A stretch of DNA of 64,000 nt from assembly GCA_940746715.1 (NCBI GenBank), contig CALNWN010000008.1, positions 62,001 through 126,000 of the forward strand, written 5' to 3'. Numbering within the stretch: position 1 is the first letter of the stretch; the number at the start of each line of letters is the position of its first letter. This DNA is from an uncultured Paraburkholderia sp. GTDB lineage: Bacteria; Pseudomonadota; Gammaproteobacteria; Burkholderiales; Burkholderiaceae. Below are positions 56,586 through 64,000 of this stretch, piece after piece. The position numbers and the translations under genes were made by a program. The notes beneath the pieces are model-generated. The model was not told where the DNA came from and ran no database searches. It was given only the letters and a program-made list of their open reading frames with translations.

Positions 56586-57543
56586 TGGCTCATCTCCCCA
56601 TGCGTGCAATGAAAAAATCAACGCGCTGCCTCGTAGCCGCGGCTGCGGCTTGCGCTTGTGCCGGCGCGCAGGCCCACGTGCTGAGCGCCGCGGAACGCAG
56701 TGCGCCGCCCTTGCTGCGCTGGACCTTCGAGCCGTGGGTCGTCGCCTTGCTGCTTGTGAGTCTTGGTTTATACGTGGCCGGCTACCGGCGCCTGTGTGCG
56801 CGCAGCAGACGCGGCCGCCGCATTCGCGTGCGGCAGCTAGGCGCATTCGTGTTCGGATGGGGGACGCTCGTCGCCGCGCTCGACTCGCCGCTCGATGCAC
56901 TGCGGCGCTCTTTTCCGCGCATATGATCCAGCATGAACTGATGATGATCGTCGCCGCTCCACTGCTCGTGCTGAGCAGGCCCCTTGCCGTATGGCTCTGG
57001 GCCTTTGAGCCGCGAGCGCGCCATCGGATAGCCGCGGCGGTGCGCACACCGGCACTGCGCAGCCTATGGCGAACGCTGTGCGCGCCGGCCGTCGCGTGGC
57101 TGCTGCATGCCGCCGCGTTGTGGGCCTGGCATATGCCGCGTCTCTTCGAAGCGGCGCTCGCGTCGCCCGCTATTCATACGCTTCAGCACGCCAGCTTTCT
57201 GCTGAGCGCACTGCTCTTCTGGTGGGCCGTTTTCGGCGAAGGCGCGCGGCGCGACCAGAGCGGCTATGCGATGTTGTCGCTCTTTACGACGATGGTTCAC
57301 ACCGGCGCGCTCGGCGCCTTGCTGACGCTCGCACCCGGCCTCTGGTATCCGGCGTATATCGAGCCGACTTCGGCGCTCGGCATCGATACATTGCAGGATC
57401 AGCAATTGGGCGGGCTCGTGATGTGGGTGCCGGCCGGTCTCGCCTATCTGATCGCGATGCTCGCAACCGGCGCACGCTGGCTGATGCATCGCGCGCGCGG
57501 CGCTCATGCCCACGACGCTCGCCGCGCCCCGGGACAGCAACTC
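56585..57543 (+). pseudogene. CtaG-like caa3 oxidase assembly membrane protein, frameshifted
   Basis: Start ATG 56585 (or the in-frame ATG 56609). The signal-like first segment and helix (FEPWVVALLLVSLGLYVAGY) lead to frame loss near 56910. The rest (SAHMIQHELMMIVAAPLLVL, RTLCAPAVAWLLHAAALWAW, IHTLQHASFLLSALLFWWAV, DQQLGGLVMWVPAGLAYLIA) is typical of caa3_CtaG proteins. His residues in HMIQHELMM and LQHASF are those expected to bind copper. In the shifted frame it runs into the cytochrome c gene without a stop, so a second indel near its end is likely. Confidence 0.8.
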
Positions 57544-58833
57544 ATGACGCCGCAACATCTCGCACTGGCCGTGACGGCGGCGCTCTGCATCGTGCCGGCA
57601 AAAGGTGCATACGCGCAGCAGCCGAATGCGGTGGATGCCGCGCTCGTCGCGCGCGGCGACTATCTCGCGAAAGCCGCCGATTGCGCAGGCTGCCACACTG
57701 CCGTCGGCGGTCCAGCGTATGGCGGCGGGCTCGGACTCACGTCGCCGTTCGGCACGATCATGAGCAGCAACATCTCGCCGGATCGCCGCTACGGCATCGG
57801 CGCATTCAGCTATGAAGAGTTTTCGCGCGCCGTGCGCGAAGGCGTTTCGCCGGGCAACAAGCGGCTCTATCCCGCCATGCCGTATGCGTCGTTCTCCAAA
57901 ATGTCCGACGACGACATGCGCGCGCTTTACGCGTATTTCATGCACGCGGTGAAGCCGGTGCCCGAGCCCGCGCCGCCCACCAAGGTGCCGTTTCCGTTCA
58001 ATCAGCGCTAGGTGCTGTATTTCTGGCAGCAGGTTTTTGCACCGAAGGAGCCGTATCGACCGAAGCCGGGACGCGACGCGCAATGGAACCGCGGTGCTTT
58101 TCTCGTGCAGGGCCAGGGGCATTGCGGCGCGTGTCACACGCCTCGCGGGCCCGGTTTTCAGGAACGCGGCTACGACGAGTCGTCGCCCATGTAACTCACG
58201 GGCGGCGTCAACGACAACTGGTTCGCGCCGAATCTGACGAGCGACCCGGGCTCGGGGCTCGGGCGCATCGGCGAAAAAGATCTCGCGGCGTTTCTGAAGA
58301 CGGGCCACGGTGCGGGTCTCGCGGCTTTCGGCTCCATGGTCGAGCAGGTGGAAGACAGCACGCAGTATCTGACCGACGAGGATGCGCTCGCCATGGCACG
58401 GTATCTCAAGTCGCTGCCTGCGCAGAAGCCGTCAGGCGGCTACGAGCCGCACGCAGAGCCGGATCTGCCTACGCGTAACGGCAACCGCGTCGATGCGCCG
58501 CAAGCGGTCGGCGCGCGCGTCTACATTTCTTTCTGCGCGCAATGTCACGGCGTAGAAGGCGCGGGCGTGCCGAACGTATTTCCGCGGCTTGCGGGCAATC
58601 CGGCCGTGATCACGGAAGACACCACCTCGTTGATCCGCCTCATGGTGGAAGGCGGCAACAGCCCCGCGACGATCAGCGGGCCGCCGCGTCAGGCCATGCC
58701 CGGCTTCGCTCAAACGCTCACGAACGCGCAAATGGCCAATGTGCTGTCATGGATCCGTATGTCCTGGGGCAACGACGCTCGCCCCATCACCGCAAACGAC
58801 ATCCAGTCGTTGAGTGAAAAGCTGCACAAATAG
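57544..58833 (+). pseudogene. Tri-heme membrane-type cytochrome c, two in-frame stops
   Basis: A signal peptide (LALAVTAALCIVPAKGAYAQ) and three heme sites in one frame: CAGCH (about 57685), CGACH (about 58126) and CAQCH (about 58537). This is the pattern of alcohol/gluconate dehydrogenase cytochrome c subunits. TAG at 58009-58011 follows PFPFNQR where Trp is expected (VLYFWQQVF continues). TAA at 58192-58194 follows ESSPM (LTGGVNDNWFAPNLTSD continues). The ends are normal (ITANDIQSLSEKLHK). It would pass electrons to the caa3 oxidase or ubiquinone. The first stop leaves only one heme. Confidence 0.88.
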
Positions 58834-58878
58834 CACTGCCCGGGACGCGCCATTCAATACCGCGGCGCGTGTCGTGCG

Positions 58879-59388
58879 TCAGGCATCGCGCATGGTTTCC
58901 TTGCGCTGATTGTCGGGCGCCTGTCCGTCGAGGCGCTTCTCATAGCAGCATGCGTCCGCCTTGCTGACGTACGGTCCATACGGCGCAATGCGATGAAAAC
59001 CATGCTTTTCGTAGAACTCGATGGCGCGGCGGTTGTTCAGGTGGGTGCCGAGCCACAACGCCTGATATCCCAGTTCTGCCGCTTCTTTCTCGAGCCGCGC
59101 GAGGATTGCGCTGCCCACACCATCCACGCCGGGACGCGCATAGAGGCGCTTGATCTCCGCAATATGCTCGCCGAGCGGCCGGAATGCGCCGCAGCCTAGC
59201 GGCGTCGCGCAATCGCTGCGCGCGACCAGAAAGCGCGAGCATTCGAGCGTGACGTCGCGGATCGAGAAGCGGCTCTGCCCACCGTCGCCGGTGAACACGG
59301 CGAGCGTGGCGGTCAATTCGTCGAGCAGCGTCTGTGAATCCAGCGAAGACGGATCCTCGCGGTTGATAACGATTGTGTGAAACATCAT
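58879..59388 (-). CDS. GNAT-family N-acetyltransferase
   Basis: 169 residues from ATG 59388, with GGGAGG upstream. Core: VARSDCATPLGCGAFRPLGE, HIAEIKRLYARPGVDGVGSA, ILARLEKEAAELGYQALWLG, then NRRAIEFYEKHGFHRIAPYG. The acetyl-CoA loop (RPGVDGVGSA) is intact. Final YGPYVSKADACCYEKRL is typical of the small-molecule acetyltransferase subgroup. Converges with the tri-heme cytochrome gene. Confidence 0.8.
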   Translation of the reverse strand: MMFHTIVINREDPSSLDSQTLLDELTATLAVFTGDGGQSRFSIRDVTLECSRFLVARSDCATPLGCGAFRPLGEHIAEIKRLYARPGVDGVGSAILARLEKEAAELGYQALWLGTHLNNRRAIEFYEKHGFHRIAPYGPYVSKADACCYEKRLDGQAPDNQRKETMRDA

Positions 59389-59524
59389 GGGCGTCGCCTC
59401 CCGTAGGTGGGTGTCTACCGTCGCGTGTCGTCGCATGCCATCGTACGGCACACAGCAAACAGCAATCGCTGTACCGATCGGCAAGACGGCTCGGCGTTGG
59501 TTTGCCCATGGTCACCGCTGCTCC

Positions 59525-59590
59525 AAAAAACGGCCCGCCGATCTGGCGGGCCTAACCGAACAAACAACCATGGCGTCCCGCTTAAGGGAC
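59525..59590 (-). ncRNA. Orphan terminator plus hairpin: candidate leftward small RNA 3' end
   Basis: Read leftward: a 5-bp hairpin GTCCC-TTAAGC-GGGAC (59590-59575), an unpaired U/G-rich linker, then a perfect 8-bp stem GGCCCGCC/GGCGGGCC (59552-59532) with a 5-nt loop, G, and six U residues (59530-59525). No minus-strand gene ends here; the next gene to the right (59713) is on the plus strand. The rest of 59389-59712 holds no gene. The RNA, if real, would start within about 59600-59700. Confidence 0.45.
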
Positions 59591-59712
59591 CATCGTGCCG
59601 AGCAATCGCCGTGCCGCTAGATCAAACATGCGTGCGCACCGGGTATTCCACTTGCTGGCAGATAGTCACATGCAGTCACGTGGCCCTACCTTGAATGAAC
59701 GAGGACGGAAAA

Positions 59713-60237
59713 ATGAATATTCCCCGCAGCGTGGTTGGATTTCTGTCGTCGCGCGGTCTCGTGATCGCCACCGCCGAATCGTGCACCGGCGGCCTGATCG
59801 CCTCGCTGATCGCCGACGTGCCGGGCAGCGGCGCATGCCTCGACATGGGGCTCGTCGTCTATTCGCCGCCGGGCAAGTGCGGCTTGCTGAAGGTGCGGGC
59901 GCAGACCATCGAAGAGCACGGCTTGACGAGCGAGGAGGTCGCCCGGGAGATGGCCACGGGCGCGCTTGCGCTCGACGCATGCTCGGCGCATATCGTCGTC
60001 GCCAATACGGGGATTGCGGGCCCGCCGCCGCAAGGCAAAGATCTCGCGCCGGGCACTCAGTGCTTCGCGTGGCGTTACAGGCGCCGCGACGGCGAATACA
60101 TGTTCAGCGAGACGCGCGTATTCGACGGCGACCGCACGACGATCCGGCAGAACGCAGCACTTTACGCGCTGTCGCGGATAGAACATTATTTCAATGAGTT
60201 GCCGAACGCGAGGCGCCGCGCCGCGCCCTTCGCCTGA
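59713..60237 (+). CDS. pncC: CinA C-terminal / PncC-type nicotinamide-nucleotide amidase
   Basis: 174 residues from ATG 59713 (GAGG ten bases upstream). The catalytic signature TAESCTGGLIASLIADVPGS is complete, followed by TSEEVAREMATGALALDACS and ANTGIAGPPPQGKDLAPGTQ. PncC converts nicotinamide mononucleotide to nicotinate mononucleotide for NAD recycling. It lies 87 bp upstream of nadE on the same strand, which supports that role over a competence function. The usual N-terminal MoCF-like domain of full CinA is absent. Confidence 0.82.
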   Translation: MNIPRSVVGFLSSRGLVIATAESCTGGLIASLIADVPGSGACLDMGLVVYSPPGKCGLLKVRAQTIEEHGLTSEEVAREMATGALALDACSAHIVVANTGIAGPPPQGKDLAPGTQCFAWRYRRRDGEYMFSETRVFDGDRTTIRQNAALYALSRIEHYFNELPNARRRAAPFA

Positions 60238-60324
60238 GCAGAGTGCAAGACGCTGCAACGAGCTGTGTTCAATGCGGGCCGGCGAAGCGAGCGTCCGGCC
60301 TGCTCCACTGAGGCGCTGCCCATC

Positions 60325-62373
60325 ATGACGCGATCATTTTTCAATCTCTACAGCCACGATTTCGCGCGCGTCGCGGTTGCGGTTCCGGTGTGCCGCGTCG
60401 CCGATCCGCAATTCAATGCGAACGAGACAATGCGGCTCGCGCGGGAAGCTGCGCAACAAGGCGCCGTACTCGTGGTGTTTCCCGAACTGGGCATCTCCGC
60501 CTACACGTGCGACGACCTCTTCCATCAGCGCGCGCTGCTCGACGCATGGGAGACGGCAATCGGCGAGATCGTTGCGGCGTCCACGGATATTCCTGCTGTA
60601 CTCGTGATCGGCGCGCCGCTGAAGATCGAACACAAGCTCTTCAATTGCGCGCTCGTGATTTCCAACGGAAAACTGTGCGGCGTGGTGCCCAAGAGCTATT
60701 TGCCGAACTATGGCGAGTTCTACGAGGCCCGCCAATTCAGCGCAGCTGAGAATGCCTCGTCCACGCACGTGACGCTGTGCGGACAGCAGGCGCCGTTCAG
60801 CGCGTCACTGCTCTTCGACGTTCCCGATGCGCCGCTTTTTCGCTTTCACATTGAAATATGCGAGGATGTGTGGGTTCCGGTGCCGCCATCTTCGTTCGCC
60901 GCGCTGGCGGGCGCTACGGTGCTCGTGAATCTTTCGGCGTCGAACATCGTGATCGGCAAGTCCGCCTACCGGCATCAACTGGTCGGGCAGCAGTCCGCGC
61001 GTTGCCTCTCCGCTTACTTGTACTCGTCGGCAGGCCGCGGCGAGTCCACCACTGACCTCGCGTGGGACGGCCAGGCGCTCATCTACGAAAACGGCGAACT
61101 GCTGGCGGAATCCGAGCGTTTTCTCGATACCTCACACATCATTTACGGCGACGTCGACCTGGAACGCCTATCGCGCGAGCGGATGCGGCAAACCACGTTT
61201 GCGCAGTCCACGCGCCGCCACGCCAGCGAGGTCGCCGGATTCCAGGCGGTCAGCGTGCCGGTTGCGCTGCCAGACGCGGAGCATCTTCCGCTCATGCGGG
61301 CAATCAACCGCTTTCCCTACGTGCCGTCCAATCCGGCCACGCGCGACGAACGCTGCGCCGAGGTCCACAACATTCAGGTGCAGGGGCTTCTGCAGAGGTT
61401 GGGCGCGGCCAACATCTCCAAGGTGGTGATCGGCGTTTCCGGCGGGCTCGATTCCACGCAGGCACTGCTCGTCTGCGCGAAAGCGATGGACCGGTTAAAG
61501 CTGCCGCGCTCGCATATTCTCGGCTACACGATGCCGGGATTCGCGACCAGCAGCCGCACGCTCCAGCAGGCCAAAGATCTGATGCAGGCCGTGGGCTGTT
61601 CGATGGAGGAAATCGACATACGTCCAAGCTGCATGCAAATGCTGAAGGATCTGCATCACCCCTTTGCCGCCGGCGAAAAACAGTACGACGTCACGTCCGA
61701 AAACGTTCAGGCAGGCGAGCGTACGAGCCACCTTTTCAGGCTCGCCAATTTTCATCAGGCCATTGTGATCGGCACCGGCGACCTGAGCGAACTGGCGCTC
61801 GGATGGTGCACCTACGGCGTCGGCGATCACATGTCGCATTACAGCGTGAACGCGAGCGTGCCGAAGACGCTGATCAAGCATCTCGTGCGCTGGGTCGCCG
61901 AATCTGGCCAGGTCGGCGACGCCGGCTCGCATGTGCTGGAGCAGATTCTCGCCACGGAAATCAGCCCCGAACTGGTGCCCGGGAAAGTCGAGAAAGTCAT
62001 CGACCAGAAGACGGAGAGCATTATCGGCCCGTACGAATTGCAGGACTTCAACCTGTATTACCTGCTGCGCTTCGGCTTCAGTCCGTCGAAAGTCGCGTTT
62101 CTTTCGCATAGCGCGTGGGCCGACCGCGAGCGGGGCATCTGGCCGGCAGGCAAAAACGTTACTCGCAACGAATACGCGCTGGCCGACATCAAACGCAATC
62201 TGGCGATTTTCGCCGAACGCTTTTTCAGCACCAGCCAGTTCAAACGCTCGTGCATTCCCAACGCGCCGAAAGTAGGCTCCGGCGGCTCGCTCTCGCCGCG
62301 CGGCGATTGGCGCGCGCCGAGCGATAGCGAGGCAACCGTCTGGCTGCAGGACATCGCAAACATTCCTGATTAG
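60325..62373 (+). CDS. nadE: Glutamine-dependent NAD+ synthase
   Basis: 682 residues from ATG 60325, intact. An N-terminal nitrilase-type amidohydrolase domain has Glu in [16 protein letters not shown], Lys in [15 protein letters not shown] and Cys in [12 protein letters not shown]. The C-terminal synthetase has PP-loop [15 protein letters not shown] (about residue 370) and [20 protein letters not shown]. It amidates nicotinate adenine dinucleotide with glutamine nitrogen. With PncC it forms an NAD salvage pair. One of the longest intact genes in a heavily decayed window, consistent with an essential role. Confidence 0.93.
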   Translation: MTRSFFNLYSHDFARVAVAVPVCRVADPQFNANETMRLAREAAQQGAVLVVFPELGISAYTCDDLFHQRALLDAWETAIGEIVAASTDIPAVLVIGAPLKIEHKLFNCALVISNGKLCGVVPKSYLPNYGEFYEARQFSAAENASSTHVTLCGQQAPFSASLLFDVPDAPLFRFHIEICEDVWVPVPPSSFAALAGATVLVNLSASNIVIGKSAYRHQLVGQQSARCLSAYLYSSAGRGESTTDLAWDGQALIYENGELLAESERFLDTSHIIYGDVDLERLSRERMRQTTFAQSTRRHASEVAGFQAVSVPVALPDAEHLPLMRAINRFPYVPSNPATRDERCAEVHNIQVQGLLQRLGAANISKVVIGVSGGLDSTQALLVCAKAMDRLKLPRSHILGYTMPGFATSSRTLQQAKDLMQAVGCSMEEIDIRPSCMQMLKDLHHPFAAGEKQYDVTSENVQAGERTSHLFRLANFHQAIVIGTGDLSELALGWCTYGVGDHMSHYSVNASVPKTLIKHLVRWVAESGQVGDAGSHVLEQILATEISPELVPGKVEKVIDQKTESIIGPYELQDFNLYYLLRFGFSPSKVAFLSHSAWADRERGIWPAGKNVTRNEYALADIKRNLAIFAERFFSTSQFKRSCIPNAPKVGSGGSLSPRGDWRAPSDSEATVWLQDIANIPD

Positions 62374-62497
62374 ACGAGGCGTTGCAGGAATGCGGAATGC
62401 GGTACCTCGCGAATCCGCGAGCGCCCGCATGCTCACTTGCGCATGCCGGCAATCCCCAATACCGACGCGCGGCGCCGCGTCATTCTGGAGAACTACC

Positions 62498-63072
62498 ATG
62501 CCCGATAGCAATTCCTCGATGTCTCCCACCATCACAGCGATGATCCGGCTCGATCATATGCATGTACTCACCGCGTTCCATCGCTACCATGCGGACACTG
62601 CGTGGTGGCGCAAGCGCGCGATTGTCAATTCCGTCTGCGCCGCGCTCGAAATTCACGCGGAACCTTTTATCCGGCACTGCGCGGCGTACTGAGCGACGAC
62701 CAGACGCTCGACAAGAGCCGCCCCGAACACGACGAAATGCGCGCGACGATCGCGAAGCGGCGCGCAACCGGTCCGGAAGACGCAGCGTATGACGGCCTCT
62801 TTCAGCAACTGATGCGCGAAGTCATGCACCATGTCGCCGATGAAGAAACCGTGCTGCTGCCCGCCGCGGAGCGCGCCTTGAAGAGCGAGTTGCGTTCGCT
62901 AGGCGCGAAGATGACCCGCCGCAGACTGCAGCTTCTCGGCAAACGTCCGCGTGAAATCGCCGTGAATACCGCCGGTACCTTCCCGATTGCGACTTTTCTG
63001 CTCGGCTCGCTGCTCGTGATCGGCGCGACGCATTGCCTGCCGAAATCGCGCAGAATGCGCTACGCCGATTAA
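62498..63072 (+). pseudogene. Hemerythrin HHE-domain membrane-anchored protein, frameshifted
   Basis: The start MPDSNSSMSPTITAMIRLDH (ATG 62498; GGAG eight bases upstream) carries the first His ligands (DHMHVLTAFHRYH). Frame is lost near 62655, where the E-x-H-x-E-x-E-x-F-Y-P region should be; only FYPALRGVLSDDQTLDKSRP remains in the next frame. PEHDEMRATIAKRRATGPED, MREVMHHVADEETVLLPAAE and a C-terminal helix (FPIATFLLGSLLVIGATHCL) complete it. Part of the metal-binding helix is deleted as well. It would bind a di-iron centre for oxygen or NO sensing. Confidence 0.8.
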
Positions 63073-63129
63073 CGGCGGCGCATGCGACCCGAAGAAGAAC
63101 TGCCGGGCCGTCGGGGCCCGGCCTGTCTT

Positions 63130-64000
63130 TTACGCCGAAGCGCGCACAGCCGGCTTGTCGACGATTCTCACAGGAATCGATTTGGCGCCGGGTACTTTGC
63201 TCTCTTCCACGCAATGCCAAAGCGGCAATAGCGGGTTGCACTCTGGGTAATATCCGGCGATGCAGCCGCGCGGAATGTCGTAGGCCTTGACGGTCAACCC
63301 ATTGACGCGCCGGTCGAAGCCGTCGTCGGCAATGGTCTGCAAGCCGATTTTGTCGCCCTCCGAAAGACCACTCGCGGTCATATCGTCCTTATTCATCAGC
63401 ACAATCATGCGTGAGCCTTTCACGCCGCGAAAGCGGTCGTCGAGGCTGTAAATCGTCGTATTGAACTGGCTGTCGGAGCGCAGTGTCATGAGCCGCAAGG
63501 CGTCCGTTTCGCGCTCGGGCATGTCGGGGTCTTCGCCTAGGGCCTTCGGCACAATGAACTCCGCCTTGCCGCTCTTCGTTTTCCATTGCCGCTCGTGGGC
63601 AGGCAAAGGCTTGTGGACTCCACCCGGCGTCCACATGCGCTGGTTGAAGTCGTGAAAGATCTCAGTCTCAGGGTAAGTCTTTGCGATTTCGCCGCGCACC
63701 ACCGAATAATCGTCCCGCCACGCATCCCAGTCCACGTTGAAGCGATTGCCCAGCGTCGCCTTCGCAATGCCCGCCACAATGTAAGGCTCGGAGCGAATGT
63801 TCTCGCTCGCGGGCTCCGCCACGCCGCGCGAGCCATGCATGCAGGCCGTGCTGTCCTCCATTGAAACAGCCTGCTCGCCACCTGCCTGCCGGTCAATTTC
63901 AATGCGGCTCAGACAAGGCAGAATGTAGGAGATCTCGCCGTGCACGAGATGGCTGCGGTTGAGTTTCGTCGCAACGTTCACATTGAGCCGCAAACCGCGC
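63130..64000 (-). CDS. FdhF/YdeP-family molybdopterin oxidoreductase, C-terminal part (continues beyond the window)
   Basis: About 290 codons to the window edge. The sequence LRLNVNVATKLNRSHLVHGE (near the edge) and EIDRQAGGEQAVSMEDSTAC are followed by the molydopterin-dinucleotide-binding domain: LRLMTLRSDSQFNTTIYSLD, DRFRGVKGSRMIVLMNKDDM, ASGLSEGDKIGLQTIADDGF. The end (GCIAGYYPECNPLLPLWHCV) is typical. YdeP-type proteins are formate-dehydrogenase-like but lack tight family assignment; in E. coli ydeP contributes to acid resistance. No damage in the visible part. Confidence 0.82.
   Translation of the reverse strand, partial: RGLRLNVNVATKLNRSHLVHGEISYILPCLSRIEIDRQAGGEQAVSMEDSTACMHGSRGVAEPASENIRSEPYIVAGIAKATLGNRFNVDWDAWRDDYSVVRGEIAKTYPETEIFHDFNQRMWTPGGVHKPLPAHERQWKTKSGKAEFIVPKALGEDPDMPERETDALRLMTLRSDSQFNTTIYSLDDRFRGVKGSRMIVLMNKDDMTASGLSEGDKIGLQTIADDGFDRRVNGLTVKAYDIPRGCIAGYYPECNPLLPLWHCVEESKVPGAKSIPVRIVDKPAVRASA

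Noticed and set aside
56650..58011. An apparent CtaG-cytochrome c fusion
   Set aside because: Both parts have family-typical ends and starts, with a signal peptide in the middle. The read-through frame is best explained by indels in the ctaG part.
1..64000. Stop-codon recoding as explanation for in-frame stops
   Set aside because: All three stop codons occur as lesions, and normal gene ends also use all three.
1..64000. tRNA, rRNA, CRISPR arrays, insertion sequences, integrases, phage or toxin-antitoxin genes
   Set aside because: Searched for by eye on both strands. No cloverleaf, regular spacer-repeat pattern, transposase motif or terminal inverted repeats were found.

Overview
The window looks like chromosomal or large-replicon DNA from a Burkholderiaceae bacterium, most likely Paraburkholderia, Caballeronia or Burkholderia. 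The GC content and third-position GC bias are high. The recognisable proteins (phasin, GFA-family protein, YXWGXW protein, DUF2795, DUF6496, DUF4142, FmdB-type zinc ribbon, caa3 and bo3 oxidase clusters) are typical of that family. I see no rRNA, tRNA, CRISPR array, insertion sequence or phage gene.

Layout. 0-5 kb: TetR-type regulator and an HlyD / ABC-2 / outer-membrane-factor efflux cluster. 5-6.6 kb: SnoaL-like protein and phasin. 6.5-24.3 kb: a Wzx/Wzy-type exopolysaccharide cluster with priming transferase, manC, wzy, PAP2 protein, three glycosyltransferases, flippase, secreted glycoside hydrolase and a Wzc-like kinase, bracketed by two ATP-grasp genes and followed by a lipoprotein glycoside hydrolase. 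24.3-25.5 kb: a long AT-richer non-coding region with perfect inverted repeats and a candidate small RNA. 25.5-29.4 kb: cyoABCD, cytochrome bo3 oxidase. 29.7-31 kb: a second, truncated hydrolase joined to a LacI-family remnant. 31-35.7 kb: DUF1501/DUF1800 pair and an ECF sigma / anti-sigma / metal-sensor operon. 35.8-45 kb: alanine dehydrogenase, PAS, MFS, ArsR, OYE, GNAT and hybrid kinase genes. 45-51.6 kb: small stress-type genes and two Hsp20 genes with a divergent heat-shock-type promoter region. 51.6-58.8 kb: a hybrid kinase and a caa3-type oxidase / CtaG / tri-heme cytochrome c cluster. 58.9-64 kb: GNAT, PncC/CinA-type amidase, NadE, hemerythrin and the C-terminal part of an FdhF/YdeP-like oxidoreductase.

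The dominant signal is gene decay. About 27 recognisable genes, close to half, carry in-frame stops, frameshifts, truncations or internal deletions. They include three of four cyo genes, nearly the whole caa3 cluster, manC, wzy, three glycosyltransferases, an ECF sigma factor and both hybrid histidine kinases. Small indels and stops alone could be sequencing error. The gene-to-gene deletions (ctaD to ctaE, hydrolase to lacI, the OYE internal deletion, the ald N-terminal loss) cannot be base-calling errors, so at least part of the decay is real. Codon use in the broken genes is still normal, which implies recent decay, as expected in a young host-restricted symbiont; that lifestyle is my inference.

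Genes that stay intact lean towards stress, storage and surface functions: Hsp20 pair, phasin, NadE plus PncC, DUF4142 protein, flippase, Wzc kinase and hydrolases. Two terminal-oxidase systems and the complete polysaccharide pathway appear to have been lost.
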